Shown: piece after piece, positions 17,971 through 27,932 of the stretch
How the letters are laid out: every line of letters begins with the position of its first letter
How positions within the stretch are numbered: position 1 is the stretch's first letter
Source of the DNA: Acetatifactor muris
GTDB lineage: Bacteria > Bacillota > Clostridia > Lachnospirales > Lachnospiraceae
Length of the DNA stretch: 64,000 nt
Assembly (NCBI RefSeq): GCF_024623325.1
Contig: NZ_JANJZD010000007.1
Span: 1 to 64,000, forward strand
Direction: 5' to 3'
Made by a program: the position numbers and the translations under genes
Notes under the pieces: model-generated
Told to the model about the DNA's origin: nothing
Databases searched by the model: none
Seen by the model: only the letters and a program-made list of their open reading frames with translations

Positions 17971-19689
17971 TCACACCCCAATCAGGGCATCAAAAGTCCC
18001 CGCCACGTTCAGGCGGCCGTACCCCCACTCTCTGTTGGGGTAAGTAGTGTCATAATTCCTGGAAGCTCCTCTGATAAAATAATTCTTAATTTCCCGGCTG
18101 GCCACTATGCTGTTGTTTCCTTCCACTACAGCCCATTGCATAAACTGTGCAACAGCACCGGCTGTAATGGCAGACGCCAGAGAACTCCCTGATTCCCTTC
18201 CTCGAATTGTAGATACATTGACCCCCGGTGCGGCAAAATCCGGATTAATGGTACCGATTCTGGTAAATCCTCTGCCGGAGTCAATATAAAAGCTGTTGTT
18301 AGCCGCGTTATATGTGGAGACACTGACAACATCCTTTGCCATGGCAGGTTCTGTTAGAGTAATATAGGGGGAAGCCTCCAGAAACTGCACCGGCGCATTC
18401 ATGAACTGCGTGATGGGAAGCCACATATGAAATGTTCCATTGTGAGAATCTCCCACAGCTTCCACCTGAAAAGTCCAGATGCCGGGGGTAGGCCTCACCA
18501 CACGCACTACCACAACCTCTTCTCCTGAAGCAGGTTCCACCAGATTTCCCGCTATGGTAATTTTCGTTCTCTCATATACAAATCCGTACGTAATGCTGTT
18601 CTGAATCCCCAGCCGGACCGGCGGAATCGTCTCGCCTCCGGGAGAACGCACAGAAATTGTGAACAGATCCGGCACATTTCCCCAGAGTTCCAGAAGAAAT
18701 CCCTCTACATTATCTGCAACACGAATCTCCACCGGCACATTTTCAGATGTCCCTCCACTTCTCTTCGGTTCCAGATACCCCTGAAAATGATGGCCTGCGT
18801 TTCCTTCATTTCCTCCGCAGACTACCACTGCCCGGCTGCGCTTGGAAGCAATGTAATCCAGATAACTGGGCAGCGGAGCACTGCCCGCATGATCACCATA
18901 ATTAGTGCCCAGGCCAAGACAGATTACTACCGGCCGCCTGAATTGCTCTGCAAAGCTGTCTGCATACTGCACTCCCAGCATGATATCTGTCTCTTCATAT
19001 GCCGGGACACCGGGCGGTATCATATAAAACTCTCTGAGAAACTGCTTTGCCTGTTTTAATTTTACTACCACAATATCAGCGTCCGGCGCTGCTCCCAGGT
19101 AACTGATACCGTTTGCCACTCTGCTTCCGGCTGCTACTCCCGCCATGGCACTGCCATGTCCGTTCTCATCTCTGCTGGGTACAACGCTGTATGGGTCCTC
19201 CGCCTGCAATGCACCATTGATTTCGTCTCTCGTAAATTCTGTACCATAATAAAAGCCCCGGGGAGGAGTTCCGCTCTGAATCGTCTGATCCCAGATCGCC
19301 AGAATACGGCTGTTTCCCTCACTGTCCCGGAACACTTCGTCCATATAGTCAATCCCCGTATCAATAATGCAGATGACTACACCCCGCCCGGTCAGATTCA
19401 AGGGCTCTCGCTGAACCTGTGTAATTCCGCTTACGATCAGATTGTTGGGATCATAACCCTGATTGATTACATCCTCCTGCATCAGTCCGTACAGCTTTGG
19501 CACAGCTTTATAATCGAAAACATACTCGCTGACATTTCGTATATTGTTTTCACTGACATATACCACATAATAAAGGTTGTCAATATTGATATAGCATAAA
19601 TCGTAAATGCCGTCTTCCAATATCTCCAGCGGAAAATTTGTAATGACATCAAAATAGCGCTCCGAAAGTATCTTATCCCTGCAATCCAT
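17971..19689 (-). CDS. S8 subtilisin-like serine protease (CspB-like)
   Basis: The 572-residue protease has a short N-terminal prodomain (about 1-100) and the S8 triad: Asp in CIIDTGIDY, His in ENGHGSAMAG, Ser in GSSLASAITAG. A large insertion with beta structure (about 310-450) interrupts the catalytic domain, as in the clostridial Csp-type and related Lachnospiraceae subtilases. No signal peptide is visible, so it acts inside the cell or spore unless released otherwise. All three catalytic residues are present. AAGGGGAT lies before the ATG. Confidence 0.9.
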   Translation of the reverse strand: MDCRDKILSERYFDVITNFPLEILEDGIYDLCYINIDNLYYVVYVSENNIRNVSEYVFDYKAVPKLYGLMQEDVINQGYDPNNLIVSGITQVQREPLNLTGRGVVICIIDTGIDYMDEVFRDSEGNSRILAIWDQTIQSGTPPRGFYYGTEFTRDEINGALQAEDPYSVVPSRDENGHGSAMAGVAAGSRVANGISYLGAAPDADIVVVKLKQAKQFLREFYMIPPGVPAYEETDIMLGVQYADSFAEQFRRPVVICLGLGTNYGDHAGSAPLPSYLDYIASKRSRAVVVCGGNEGNAGHHFQGYLEPKRSGGTSENVPVEIRVADNVEGFLLELWGNVPDLFTISVRSPGGETIPPVRLGIQNSITYGFVYERTKITIAGNLVEPASGEEVVVVRVVRPTPGIWTFQVEAVGDSHNGTFHMWLPITQFMNAPVQFLEASPYITLTEPAMAKDVVSVSTYNAANNSFYIDSGRGFTRIGTINPDFAAPGVNVSTIRGRESGSSLASAITAGAVAQFMQWAVVEGNNSIVASREIKNYFIRGASRNYDTTYPNREWGYGRLNVAGTFDALIGV

Positions 19690-19797
19690 ACGGTCATCCC
19701 CTTTTTGATCCCCTGTTCACGGCCGTAAAGCCATATAAGAGTCTGATGCAATCATCGCATTATATGCAGGTTCCTGATTTTTCGTGCCTGTCACAGT

Positions 19798-21909
19798 CTA
19801 TTCTGCAATCAGTACAACCGCAGAGCGCGGCGGTATTTTTATCTTACTTCCGTATTGAAATTCTGTCTCCGCCTCAATGTCCTTTCCGTCTTCATATTCC
19901 ACAAAAGTATTCACACATACCTTCCAGTGCAAGTCTGCAGGCAGCCCCGGCAGCTGCATATCCAGAGCATCCCAGTATGCATTCATACCATAAAAGACAA
20001 TATCATCCCTGGTATCCGTATCATTTCTGCCAGCATACATGATGCCAATCAGTCGGCTTGTATGATTTGTCCCTCCATTCCAGGGATATCCGTTATGGAT
20101 ACTGATATCAGGAAATCCGCAGGCAGCTTCCTTCATGGTTTTCCTGACGACGGGATGTCTCTTGCGAAAGGCAATCATATAGCGGAAGAAATCATGTATT
20201 TCCTGATATTTCTCAAGCCTTGTCCAGTCCAGCCAGGAGACTATGTTATCCTGACAGTATGGATTGTTATTCCCATACTGTGTATTGCAGAACTCATCTC
20301 CGGCATAAAACATTGCAGGTCCCCGGCTGCACATCAGTGTCACAAAAGCATTCTTCACCATCCGCCGGCGCAGTTTCTCCACTTCCGGGTCATCCGTCTC
20401 CCCTTCCACACCGCAGTTCCAGCTGTTGCCGTTGTTATCCCCATCGGTATTGTTCCAGCCGTTTTTCTCATTATGTTTCATATTGTAGGAATAAAGGTCA
20501 TACAAAGTGAACCCGTCATGGCATGTGAGAAAATTAACCGATGCGCTCTGTCCGCGTTTCAATGTGTCATATAAGTCCCTGGAACCCGTAATTCTTGTGA
20601 TAGCCACTCCTGCCATGCCTTCGTCCCCTTTCAGGAAACGGCGCATGTCGTCACGATATCTTCCATTCCATTCCGACCATCTGTTATAGGCCGGAAAATT
20701 CCCCACCTGATAGAGTCCTGCCGCATCCCAGGCTTCCGCAATCAGTTTGACCTTTCCCAGAATGGAATCACAGGCAATTCCCTGCAGAATGGGAGGTTCA
20801 GCCATGGGCTCCCCATTCTGATCTCTGGAAAGAATGGAAGCCAGGTCAAATCGGAAACCGTCTACTCTGTATTCAGTCACCCAATAACGCAGACAGTCAA
20901 TGATAAACCGGCGCGTCATGGGATGATTACAGTTCAGGGCGTTTCCACAGCCACTGAAATTATAGTACTGTCCATCCGGTGTCAATATATAGTAAATATT
21001 GTTGTCAATACCTTTAAAGGAAAAGCAGGGACCGTCATCATTCCCTTCTGCGGTATGGTTAAACACCACATCCAGAATAACCTCGATTCCGTTTTCCTTC
21101 AGCTCATAAATAAGCTGTTTCAGCTCATCTCCTTCATGATTGTGTTCTACCACGGAGGAATAGCCCGTATTCGGTGCAAAAAAGCATACCGTGTTATATC
21201 CCCAGTAATTGTACAGCTGTTCTCCGTCTACAATCCTGGCATTTTCCATTTCATCGAACTCAAAAATCGGCATTAGCTCAACCGCGTTGATTCCCAGATC
21301 TTTCAGATAGGGGATCTTCTGACGCAGTCCTTCATAAGTCCCTTTTGCATCCACTCCGGAAGATTTATCCTTCGTAAATCCCCGGACATGCATCTCATAA
21401 ATAATCAGATCTTCCAGGGGAAGCTCCAGCTGCCGTATATTGCCCCAGTCGAAATTGTTCTCGACGACTCTTGCATGATATACGAAGTTCTCACCTTCTT
21501 CCGGCCGCTCTCCCCAGTTTCTCTGTCCGGTTACAGCTTTTGCATAGGGATCCAGCAAAATATTTTCCCTGTCAAAAAGCAACCCTTTCTTCCTGTCATA
21601 AGGGCCATCCAGCTGAAATGCATACTCAAATTCCTCAATGTTTAATCCGAATACCAACATGGAATAAGTATTTCCAATGTGATAGGACTCAGGAAATTTC
21701 AGTCTGGCATAGGGTTCCTTTTCCTGTGGATGGAATAACAGCAGAGTACAGCTTGTAGCTCCATGAGAATGAATGGTAAAGCTGACTCCGTTGGATGCTG
21801 CGGCCGCACCATCTCTATTGTAATAACCGGGCCTCACTTTATAGCCCTCTATGATGTCCAGAGGCTGTAGCTTTACACCTCTCTGTGGTTTGTGCTGTAC
21901 AGAATCCAT
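19798..21909 (-). CDS. glgX: Glycogen debranching enzyme (GH13 isoamylase type)
   Basis: GlgX hydrolyses alpha-1,6 branches of phosphorylase-limited glycogen. The 703 residues have an N-terminal CBM48-like domain (TSCTLLLFHPQEKEPYARLKF) and a GH13 barrel with the nucleophile Asp in VDGFRFDLASIL, acid/base Glu in LIAEAWDAAG and transition-state Asp in LTCHDGFTLYDL; WGYNT and DVVFNHTAEG are also family marks. The ATG at 21909 is chosen because GGAAGGA lies just before it; a further in-frame start lies 13 codons upstream. No other glycogen gene is adjacent. Confidence 0.93.
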   Translation of the reverse strand: MDSVQHKPQRGVKLQPLDIIEGYKVRPGYYNRDGAAAASNGVSFTIHSHGATSCTLLLFHPQEKEPYARLKFPESYHIGNTYSMLVFGLNIEEFEYAFQLDGPYDRKKGLLFDRENILLDPYAKAVTGQRNWGERPEEGENFVYHARVVENNFDWGNIRQLELPLEDLIIYEMHVRGFTKDKSSGVDAKGTYEGLRQKIPYLKDLGINAVELMPIFEFDEMENARIVDGEQLYNYWGYNTVCFFAPNTGYSSVVEHNHEGDELKQLIYELKENGIEVILDVVFNHTAEGNDDGPCFSFKGIDNNIYYILTPDGQYYNFSGCGNALNCNHPMTRRFIIDCLRYWVTEYRVDGFRFDLASILSRDQNGEPMAEPPILQGIACDSILGKVKLIAEAWDAAGLYQVGNFPAYNRWSEWNGRYRDDMRRFLKGDEGMAGVAITRITGSRDLYDTLKRGQSASVNFLTCHDGFTLYDLYSYNMKHNEKNGWNNTDGDNNGNSWNCGVEGETDDPEVEKLRRRMVKNAFVTLMCSRGPAMFYAGDEFCNTQYGNNNPYCQDNIVSWLDWTRLEKYQEIHDFFRYMIAFRKRHPVVRKTMKEAACGFPDISIHNGYPWNGGTNHTSRLIGIMYAGRNDTDTRDDIVFYGMNAYWDALDMQLPGLPADLHWKVCVNTFVEYEDGKDIEAETEFQYGSKIKIPPRSAVVLIAE

Positions 21910-21979
21910 TTTCCTTCCTGTTCCTCCGTCTCTCTGATTCCCCGGCAATTATTTTCACAGTTCTCCCGGAGTCCCATCC

Positions 21980-22333
21980 TTACTGTACAGAGCTTTCTAT
22001 ACAGCGAAGAATCTCCTGCTGAACCGGCAGTATCCGTTCCAGAACCACCTTCGCCTCCGCAGGCTGACCGCCGCGCAGCAAATTCAGAATTTCAGTGTAT
22101 CCCTCATAGATGGGCGTAAGTGACAGATTTCCCGCCGTTCCCTTCAGCGCATGTGCTTTTTCTATTGCTTCCGTGTAGTCGGTACAGCCGTCCTCAATCC
22201 GCACTTCATTTGTTCTGGCCATCTTGACAAAAGATCCCAGTAACTTTGTATATAATTTTTCATTTCCCATAATGCGCTTGAGTCCGTCATCCACATCCAC
22301 TCCCAGCGTCCTTAACTCATCAAGTAAATTCAT
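21980..22333 (-). CDS. Free histidine phosphotransfer (Hpt) protein
   Basis: The 117-residue protein consists of one Hpt four-helix domain with the phospho-acceptor His61 in KAHALKGTAGNLSL. The ATG at 22333 follows AGAGGTG. It is the last gene of the chemosensory operon, 34 bases after the chemoreceptor. A free Hpt is unusual for a chemotaxis operon and suggests that phosphate is passed on to or taken from another partner, for example the kinase or response regulator-HD-GYP encoded at the head of the same operon. That link is inferred. Confidence 0.9.
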   Translation of the reverse strand: MNLLDELRTLGVDVDDGLKRIMGNEKLYTKLLGSFVKMARTNEVRIEDGCTDYTEAIEKAHALKGTAGNLSLTPIYEGYTEILNLLRGGQPAEAKVVLERILPVQQEILRCIESSVQ

Positions 22334-22366
22334 AAAATACACCTCTTTCCGGAAAAAACATCCGTA

Positions 22367-23719
22367 TTAATATTTCCCGAAGCCATCTCCCAGAGAAATC
22401 ACCTGCTCATTTGCATTTGACAGCGAAGAGGAATAGTTTGAAGTTCCTCTGCTTGAAGTACTCTGACTGTTGCCCAGATTATAAATGGAAAGCATCTCAC
22501 GCATTCTGGAAGCCTGATTGGAGAGTTCCTCGCTTGCCGCCGCACATTCCTCACTGGTTGCTGAGTTCGTCTGTACCACCTGAGATACCTGCGAAATTGC
22601 CTGCTCGATCTGTGATACTGCAGTGGCCTGATAATTGGAGGACTCTGCGATACCATTAATAATTACTTCGCTGTCCTGAACGACCTTCGTAATCTCCTCC
22701 ATTGCCTTTGCCGTCTCGCCTGCAATCTTGGAACCCGCATTCACTTTCTCAATGGAGTCCTCTATCAGAGCAGAAGTTTCACTGGCGGCTTCCGCACTCT
22801 TGGCGGCAAGACTCCGCACCTCCTCCGCCACAACGGCAAAGCCTTTTCCGGCTTCTCCGGCCCTTGCCGCCTCCACTGCCGCATTCAATGCGAGAATATT
22901 GGTCTGGAAAGCAATGTCCTCTATGGTCTTGATAATCTTGGAAATGCTCTCGGATGCCTTATTAATATCCTCCATGGCAGATACCATGTTCTGCATCTGT
23001 ACATTTCCCTGTTTTACGTCGCTGATAGCTCTGACCACCAGATGCGCAGCAGAGTTCGCCTGTTCCGCATTCTGCTTTGTCTTCTCTGCAATCTCATCAA
23101 TTGACGCCGTAATCTGCTGAATTGCACTGGCCTGTTCCGTGGACCCCTGTGCCAGTGCCTGGCTTGCGCTGGCCACCTGAGAAGAACTGATAGTCACCTG
23201 AGAACCCGCATCACTGATATTGCTCAATGCATTATGATTATCCTCTACCAGCTTCTTCAGGGAATTGCCCAGCACATCCTCCGGGGAAGCCGGATTTACA
23301 GCTACCGTCAGGTTACCGCCAGCCACTTCTTCTGCTATTTTCGCCTGATACTTGATATTGTCAATAACCTTCGTATATTCGTCAACCAACTCACCAAATT
23401 CATCATTGTTGTATTTTACCATGTTGATATCAACATGTCCCTTTGCGATTTCCTTAGCCGCATCAGAAAGCTGGCTGACAGATTTCTCGATGGTCTTGAT
23501 CAGGAACAGCGCGATGGCTGCTGTTATTGCTATGGATACCACAGCCAAAGCCAGTGTAAAGATAGCTGACCCCACCAGGAAAGTCTCCTGCTCTGCCGCA
23601 TCCGTAAGCCCAATCGCAGATTTCGTGGTCAGATCACTGAACACAACATTGATCAGGATTATCAGCATGGGAATTCCAAATCCCAGGATTAACTTTGTTT
23701 TCATTTTCAGGTTTTTCAT
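22367..23719 (-). CDS. Methyl-accepting chemotaxis protein without extracellular sensor domain
   Basis: The 450-residue receptor has two transmembrane segments (about 8-28 and 50-75) with only about 20 residues between them, so there is no periplasmic or extracellular ligand domain. A HAMP domain follows, then the signalling coiled coil with the conserved hairpin tip ([19 protein letters not shown]...). It must sense through the membrane, HAMP or a partner, or serve as the dedicated receptor of this operon. The next gene upstream is cheW, 13 bases away. The C terminus lacks an NWETF-type tether. Confidence 0.95.
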   Translation of the reverse strand: MKNLKMKTKLILGFGIPMLIILINVVFSDLTTKSAIGLTDAAEQETFLVGSAIFTLALAVVSIAITAAIALFLIKTIEKSVSQLSDAAKEIAKGHVDINMVKYNNDEFGELVDEYTKVIDNIKYQAKIAEEVAGGNLTVAVNPASPEDVLGNSLKKLVEDNHNALSNISDAGSQVTISSSQVASASQALAQGSTEQASAIQQITASIDEIAEKTKQNAEQANSAAHLVVRAISDVKQGNVQMQNMVSAMEDINKASESISKIIKTIEDIAFQTNILALNAAVEAARAGEAGKGFAVVAEEVRSLAAKSAEAASETSALIEDSIEKVNAGSKIAGETAKAMEEITKVVQDSEVIINGIAESSNYQATAVSQIEQAISQVSQVVQTNSATSEECAAASEELSNQASRMREMLSIYNLGNSQSTSSRGTSNYSSSLSNANEQVISLGDGFGKY

Positions 23720-23731
23720 AAGTCACACCTC

Positions 23732-24274
23732 TCATTCTTCATTCTTCTTTGCAGGCTCCCCGTCTGCAGGATCATCGTCATACAACAGTTTCTCCGGATC
23801 CAACAGCAATTTTACAGTATTCCCCACTTTTCCAATACCGTAAACATATTTGTGATGGGCTTTGTCAGCGCGACCAATGCTGGGCGGCGGCAGGATATTT
23901 TCTTCCTGAATCTCCGCCACCTCCGCAATCTGCTCTACAATCAGTCCCACTGTTGTGGACTTTACATTAATGACAAGAATACAGGTTTTGTCATTATACT
24001 CACATACTCCCTGCTTAAACCGCAGCCGGACATCAACAACAGGTATTATCCTGCCGCGGAGATTAATCAGCCCTTTGATATAATCTTCTGTTTCAGGTAT
24101 CTTGGTGACTGTCTGATACTGAATAATCTGCTGTACATACTGTATCCCCAGTCCGAAATATTCGGAACCGGACTTAAAAGTCATATACTTGCCTTTTTGA
24201 GTATCATGGCTGTCGGCCTCATCGTTCGTCTCTTCCATCTGTCCCAGCAATCTGCTCGTTTCGTCCATAGACAC
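23732..24274 (-). CDS. cheW: Chemotaxis coupling protein CheW
   Basis: The 180-residue protein is one CheW/SH3-like domain (residues about 28-165: YMTFKSGSEYFGLGIQYVQQII, LINLRGRIIPVVDVR) linking receptor and CheA. It has a charged 27-residue N-terminal extension and an acidic tail. The start is probably GTG at 24274, with AAAGGA six bases upstream; an ATG two codons later is the alternative. It sits between cheA and the receptor, with 22- and 13-base gaps. Confidence 0.95.
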   Translation of the reverse strand: MSMDETSRLLGQMEETNDEADSHDTQKGKYMTFKSGSEYFGLGIQYVQQIIQYQTVTKIPETEDYIKGLINLRGRIIPVVDVRLRFKQGVCEYNDKTCILVINVKSTTVGLIVEQIAEVAEIQEENILPPPSIGRADKAHHKYVYGIGKVGNTVKLLLDPEKLLYDDDPADGEPAKKNEE

Positions 24275-24295
24275 TACCGTTCCTTTCCATAATAT

Positions 24296-26452
24296 TTATT
24301 CTACAAGCCCAGGGGCATCCAGGATCAAAGCAATACTGCCATCGCCAAGCTGTGTACAGCCGGACAGCCCCCTGACCTTCTTAATATAAGAAGGAATCGG
24401 CTTTACCACGATCTCCTGTTCACCAATCAGCTTATCCACCAGAAGGCAGATCTTTCTGTCTTCCACTTCCAGAATCAGCATAACGCCATCTTCCACGGAC
24501 TCCTGATACTCTTCCAGTCCATACCATCTTCCCAGCCGAATTACCGGGAAGCAATCCCCACGGATCATGACAAATTCGTCTCCGTTGGGCTCATGAATCA
24601 TCATATCCTCTTTCACCCGGATAAACTGCTTGATTACACCGGTCTCCATAACGAAGGAAGAATTTCCCACCTCCATCACAATACCGTCTATAATCGCCAG
24701 AGTCAGCGGAATCTTCAGACTCATGACACTGCCACTGCCGGGTGTGCTCTCAATTTCCAGAGCGCCGCCGATGGCCTGAATGTTCTGTACCACAACATCC
24801 ATACCCACACCGCGTCCGGAATATTCCGTCACCTGCTCATTGGTGGAGAAGCCGGGCAGAGTAATAAACTGATATACTTCCTTATCCGTATAAGCGGAAT
24901 CCGGTTTGCTGTCATCCAGAATTCCCTGCTTCCTCGCCTTGGCAAGAATCTTCTCCCTGTCAAGTCCCGTACCGTTATCTTCCACGCTGATCCATACCTT
25001 ACCTGCTTCGGTCCTTGCGGACAGAGTCACTTTGCCTTTATCCGGCTTGCCGCTCTCCGCGCGTTCCTCGTTGGTCTCAATTCCATGGTCCACAGCGTTC
25101 CTGACCAGATGCATCAGCGGATCAGAGATATGCTCGATGATGTTCTTATCCACTTCCGTGGTTTCTCCCACCATGACAAACTCAATGTCCTTTCCCAGCT
25201 TCCTGGACACATCGAACACAATACGGTTCATCTTCTGGAAGGTATTGGTCAGAGGCACCATTCTCATGGACATGATAACATTCTGCAAATCAGTGGAAAT
25301 GGACGCCAGCTGTGCCGCCGCCTTATTGAAGTTATCCAGATTCAGCCCCGGAACCTTCAAATCAGAGCTCTGCAGTACCACAGACTCGGAGATTACAAGC
25401 TCTCCGATCAAATCCATCAACTGATCCATCTTGCTTACATTCACGCTGATAAAGGAAGCCTTTTCTCCCTTCGGCTTATCCTTCGCCAGCTTCTTCTGCT
25501 TGCCCGGCTCCTTTGACTGAATCACAAAATCACCCGGTATGATTTTAGGCTTCTCCGGGCTCTTTGCATCTGCTTCGGCCTTCCCCTTCTCTGCTTCCTC
25601 CTGCCTGGCTTCTATCACTTCCACGCTGGATTCCAGATCAATCTGCGGTGCCGGTGCCTGATCGCCGAAATCAAATCCCAGGAGGAACTGATTGGCATCG
25701 CACTCATAGACCTCAACTTTTTCAATGTCATACCCCACACCAATGATTTCACGTACTTCTTCTTCACTGCACTGAGCCTGAAGAAGAATGCGGAAACCAT
25801 CCTTCAGAATCTTCTCACTGCTCTTCTCATCCGTGAGAATATCTTCCGGGGAATACAGAATGTCCTCTGCTATCTCCTTCAATGCATATACAGCCTTGTA
25901 AGCATGGACGTTGGACATTTCCGTTTCCGGGAAAAATGTAATAAATATCTTGTAAAAACGGCTGGCACTGGTAGCAACCGGCGCTATGTAAAAATGCTTC
26001 GGCTCTTCATGCACATTCTCCGCTGCTGCTTCTGCCTCTCCTCCGTTTTTAATCATGTTCAGGAATTTGTCAAGGTCCGCAATAATATTGCTGGCGTCAC
26101 CGTCCACCGGATCCCCGTTGCGGATTTTTTCCATTTCATTTGAAATGAAATCTTCTACCTCCAGCACATGCTCCACCAGCTCCACGTGGGGAACATTGTC
26201 AGGATGAGATTCTCTCAGATAGAAGAAAATGTCCTCAAGCTTGTGGGATACGGCCGTAATATTGTCGAACATCATGATACCCGAAGATCCCTTGATGGTA
26301 TGCATGGTTCTGAATATTTCGTTTATGCTGTCTTCATCAAAACAATCCGCATCCTTCTGTTCCAAAACCGTTTCCTGGAGCTGCTCCAGCAGCTGACCGT
26401 TCTCGAACAGGTACATATCGAGCATGCTTTCTGTGTTAAAATCTTCAGCCAT
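24296..26452 (-). CDS. cheA: Chemotaxis histidine kinase CheA
   Basis: The 718-residue kinase has an Hpt (P1) domain with phospho-His51 in RTMHTIKGSSG, a P2-like middle region (about 155-265) with an unusual acidic linker, a dimerisation domain, an ATP-binding domain (N box LVRNAVDHGIE, G1 DNGTGLD, G2 GRGVGMDVV) and a C-terminal CheW-like regulatory domain. All the catalytic boxes are intact. It belongs to the che operon, 29 bases after the CheY-like gene. Confidence 0.97.
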   Translation of the reverse strand: MAEDFNTESMLDMYLFENGQLLEQLQETVLEQKDADCFDEDSINEIFRTMHTIKGSSGIMMFDNITAVSHKLEDIFFYLRESHPDNVPHVELVEHVLEVEDFISNEMEKIRNGDPVDGDASNIIADLDKFLNMIKNGGEAEAAAENVHEEPKHFYIAPVATSASRFYKIFITFFPETEMSNVHAYKAVYALKEIAEDILYSPEDILTDEKSSEKILKDGFRILLQAQCSEEEVREIIGVGYDIEKVEVYECDANQFLLGFDFGDQAPAPQIDLESSVEVIEARQEEAEKGKAEADAKSPEKPKIIPGDFVIQSKEPGKQKKLAKDKPKGEKASFISVNVSKMDQLMDLIGELVISESVVLQSSDLKVPGLNLDNFNKAAAQLASISTDLQNVIMSMRMVPLTNTFQKMNRIVFDVSRKLGKDIEFVMVGETTEVDKNIIEHISDPLMHLVRNAVDHGIETNEERAESGKPDKGKVTLSARTEAGKVWISVEDNGTGLDREKILAKARKQGILDDSKPDSAYTDKEVYQFITLPGFSTNEQVTEYSGRGVGMDVVVQNIQAIGGALEIESTPGSGSVMSLKIPLTLAIIDGIVMEVGNSSFVMETGVIKQFIRVKEDMMIHEPNGDEFVMIRGDCFPVIRLGRWYGLEEYQESVEDGVMLILEVEDRKICLLVDKLIGEQEIVVKPIPSYIKKVRGLSGCTQLGDGSIALILDAPGLVE

Positions 26453-26480
26453 ATAGTTCTCCTTTCCGCATTTATTCCAG

Positions 26481-26873
26481 TTAAATCAGATTGAGCTTTT
26501 TCATTGCCTGCTCAAATCTTTCCTGATCTATGGGCTTACCGGAATATATGGTGCAGCCCAGGTCAAACGCCATCTTTACATTCTTTTCTTCATTCAGTGC
26601 CGTGGTCATAATCACCTTTACCGCTTTATCTTCCGGAACATTCCTCTGCTTTTCCAGATTGCGGATTCCCATCAGTGCCTGATAACCGTCCATAACCGGC
26701 ATCATGATATCAAGACATACCAGATCATACGGTTCTCCGTCTTCCAAAGCCATCATGAATGCGTCCACCGCTTCCATCCCGTCCACAGTAATGTCACACT
26801 CACCGTACTTTGAGAGAAAGCTGGCCATAAATTTTCTTGTCGCGAAATCATCCTCCGCCAATAGAATTTTCAT
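26481..26873 (-). CDS. Single-domain response regulator (CheY-like)
   Basis: The 130-residue receiver has acidic-pocket residues Glu7-Asp8-Asp9, phospho-acceptor Asp55 in VCLDIMMPVMDG, the conserved Thr in IMTTALN and Lys in SGKPID. It lies between cheB and cheA with 13- and 29-base gaps, so it is the natural target of this CheA. With no flagellar motor gene nearby its output is unknown; it may act on another protein or serve as a phosphate sink. Confidence 0.93.
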   Translation of the reverse strand: MKILLAEDDFATRKFMASFLSKYGECDITVDGMEAVDAFMMALEDGEPYDLVCLDIMMPVMDGYQALMGIRNLEKQRNVPEDKAVKVIMTTALNEEKNVKMAFDLGCTIYSGKPIDQERFEQAMKKLNLI

Positions 26874-26885
26874 TCTCCTTCTCCT

Positions 26886-27914
26886 TTACATTTTATTTAA
26901 TAAAGCATATGTCCTTCCGGCGATATCAGTCAATTTTTCCTGATATTGTACCGCCCCCAGCTCATAAGCAACCTTGGGCATTCCATAAACCACACAAGTG
27001 GATTCGTCCTGACCGATGGTCCTGGCGCCGGCCTTGCGCATAGCCAGCAATCCTTTGGCGCCGTCCCCGCCCATCCCGGTGAGAATGATTCCCAGCGCAT
27101 CGGAACCTGCTGTCCTGGCAACAGAATCAAACAATACATCCACCGAAGGACAGTGTCCGTTCACTTTTGGTCCCGGCTTGACTTCCACCTGATAATTGCT
27201 GCCTACTTTGACCAGGTGCATATGCCTGTCGCCTCCGGGAGCAATCAACATATGTCCCGGCAGAACCCTGTCACCTGTCTCCGCTTCCTTCACCTGAATC
27301 CTGCATTCGTCGTTCAGCCTTTTTGCATACATCTGTGTGAAACCGGGCGGCATATGCTGTACACAGACAATTCCGGGAATATCCGTACCAAACTGTCTGA
27401 CCACAGTGGAAGTCGCTTCCGTACCGCCTGTGGATGCCCCGATGGCCACGATCAGGTTGCCCTTTGCCACCGGCTGATATTGCTGCTGCGCCTGCACCAT
27501 CGACCTTTTGACATTGCCGATTCTGGCACTGGAAGCTATTTTTATTTTCACCAGCAACTCATTTTTGATAAAATCCTCCAGCTGTTTCCTGTTGGATACC
27601 GTCGGCTTCGCCACAAAATCCACTGCCCCGGCATTCATTGCATCAAAAACCTTATCGCTCAGAGAACTGATCACCACCACCGGAAGGGGGTATTGCGGGA
27701 TCAGCTTCCGCAGGAATTCGATTCCGTTCATTCTCGGAAGTTCCACATCCAGGGTCATTACATCCGGCTTCAGCGCCAGAATCGCATCCCTTGCCTCGTA
27801 GGGGTCTTTCGCCGTTCCCACAACATGTATTGCAGGATCTCTGTTCAGATTCTGAAGCAACAGTTCTCTGAACACAATAGAATCCTCTACGATTAAAACC
27901 TTAATCGGCAGCAT
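26886..27914 (-). CDS. cheB: Chemotaxis methylesterase/deamidase CheB
   Basis: CheB removes methyl groups from receptor Glu residues, and is switched on by phosphorylation. The 342-residue protein has a receiver domain (Asp56 in TLDVELPRMNG) and a methylesterase domain with Ser in GASTGG, His in QHMPPGFT and Asp in GMGGDGAKG. It is paired with cheR, 19 bases away. Confidence 0.97.
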   Translation of the reverse strand: MLPIKVLIVEDSIVFRELLLQNLNRDPAIHVVGTAKDPYEARDAILALKPDVMTLDVELPRMNGIEFLRKLIPQYPLPVVVISSLSDKVFDAMNAGAVDFVAKPTVSNRKQLEDFIKNELLVKIKIASSARIGNVKRSMVQAQQQYQPVAKGNLIVAIGASTGGTEATSTVVRQFGTDIPGIVCVQHMPPGFTQMYAKRLNDECRIQVKEAETGDRVLPGHMLIAPGGDRHMHLVKVGSNYQVEVKPGPKVNGHCPSVDVLFDSVARTAGSDALGIILTGMGGDGAKGLLAMRKAGARTIGQDESTCVVYGMPKVAYELGAVQYQEKLTDIAGRTYALLNKM

Positions 27915-27932
27915 AACTCACCAGTCCCTTCC

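Noticed and set aside
24593..25516. Long plus-strand frames opposite cheA (and similar ones opposite cheB, the deacetylase and the P-type ATPase)
   Set aside because: His/Leu/Arg-rich composition without family match; each is explained by the real gene on the other strand.
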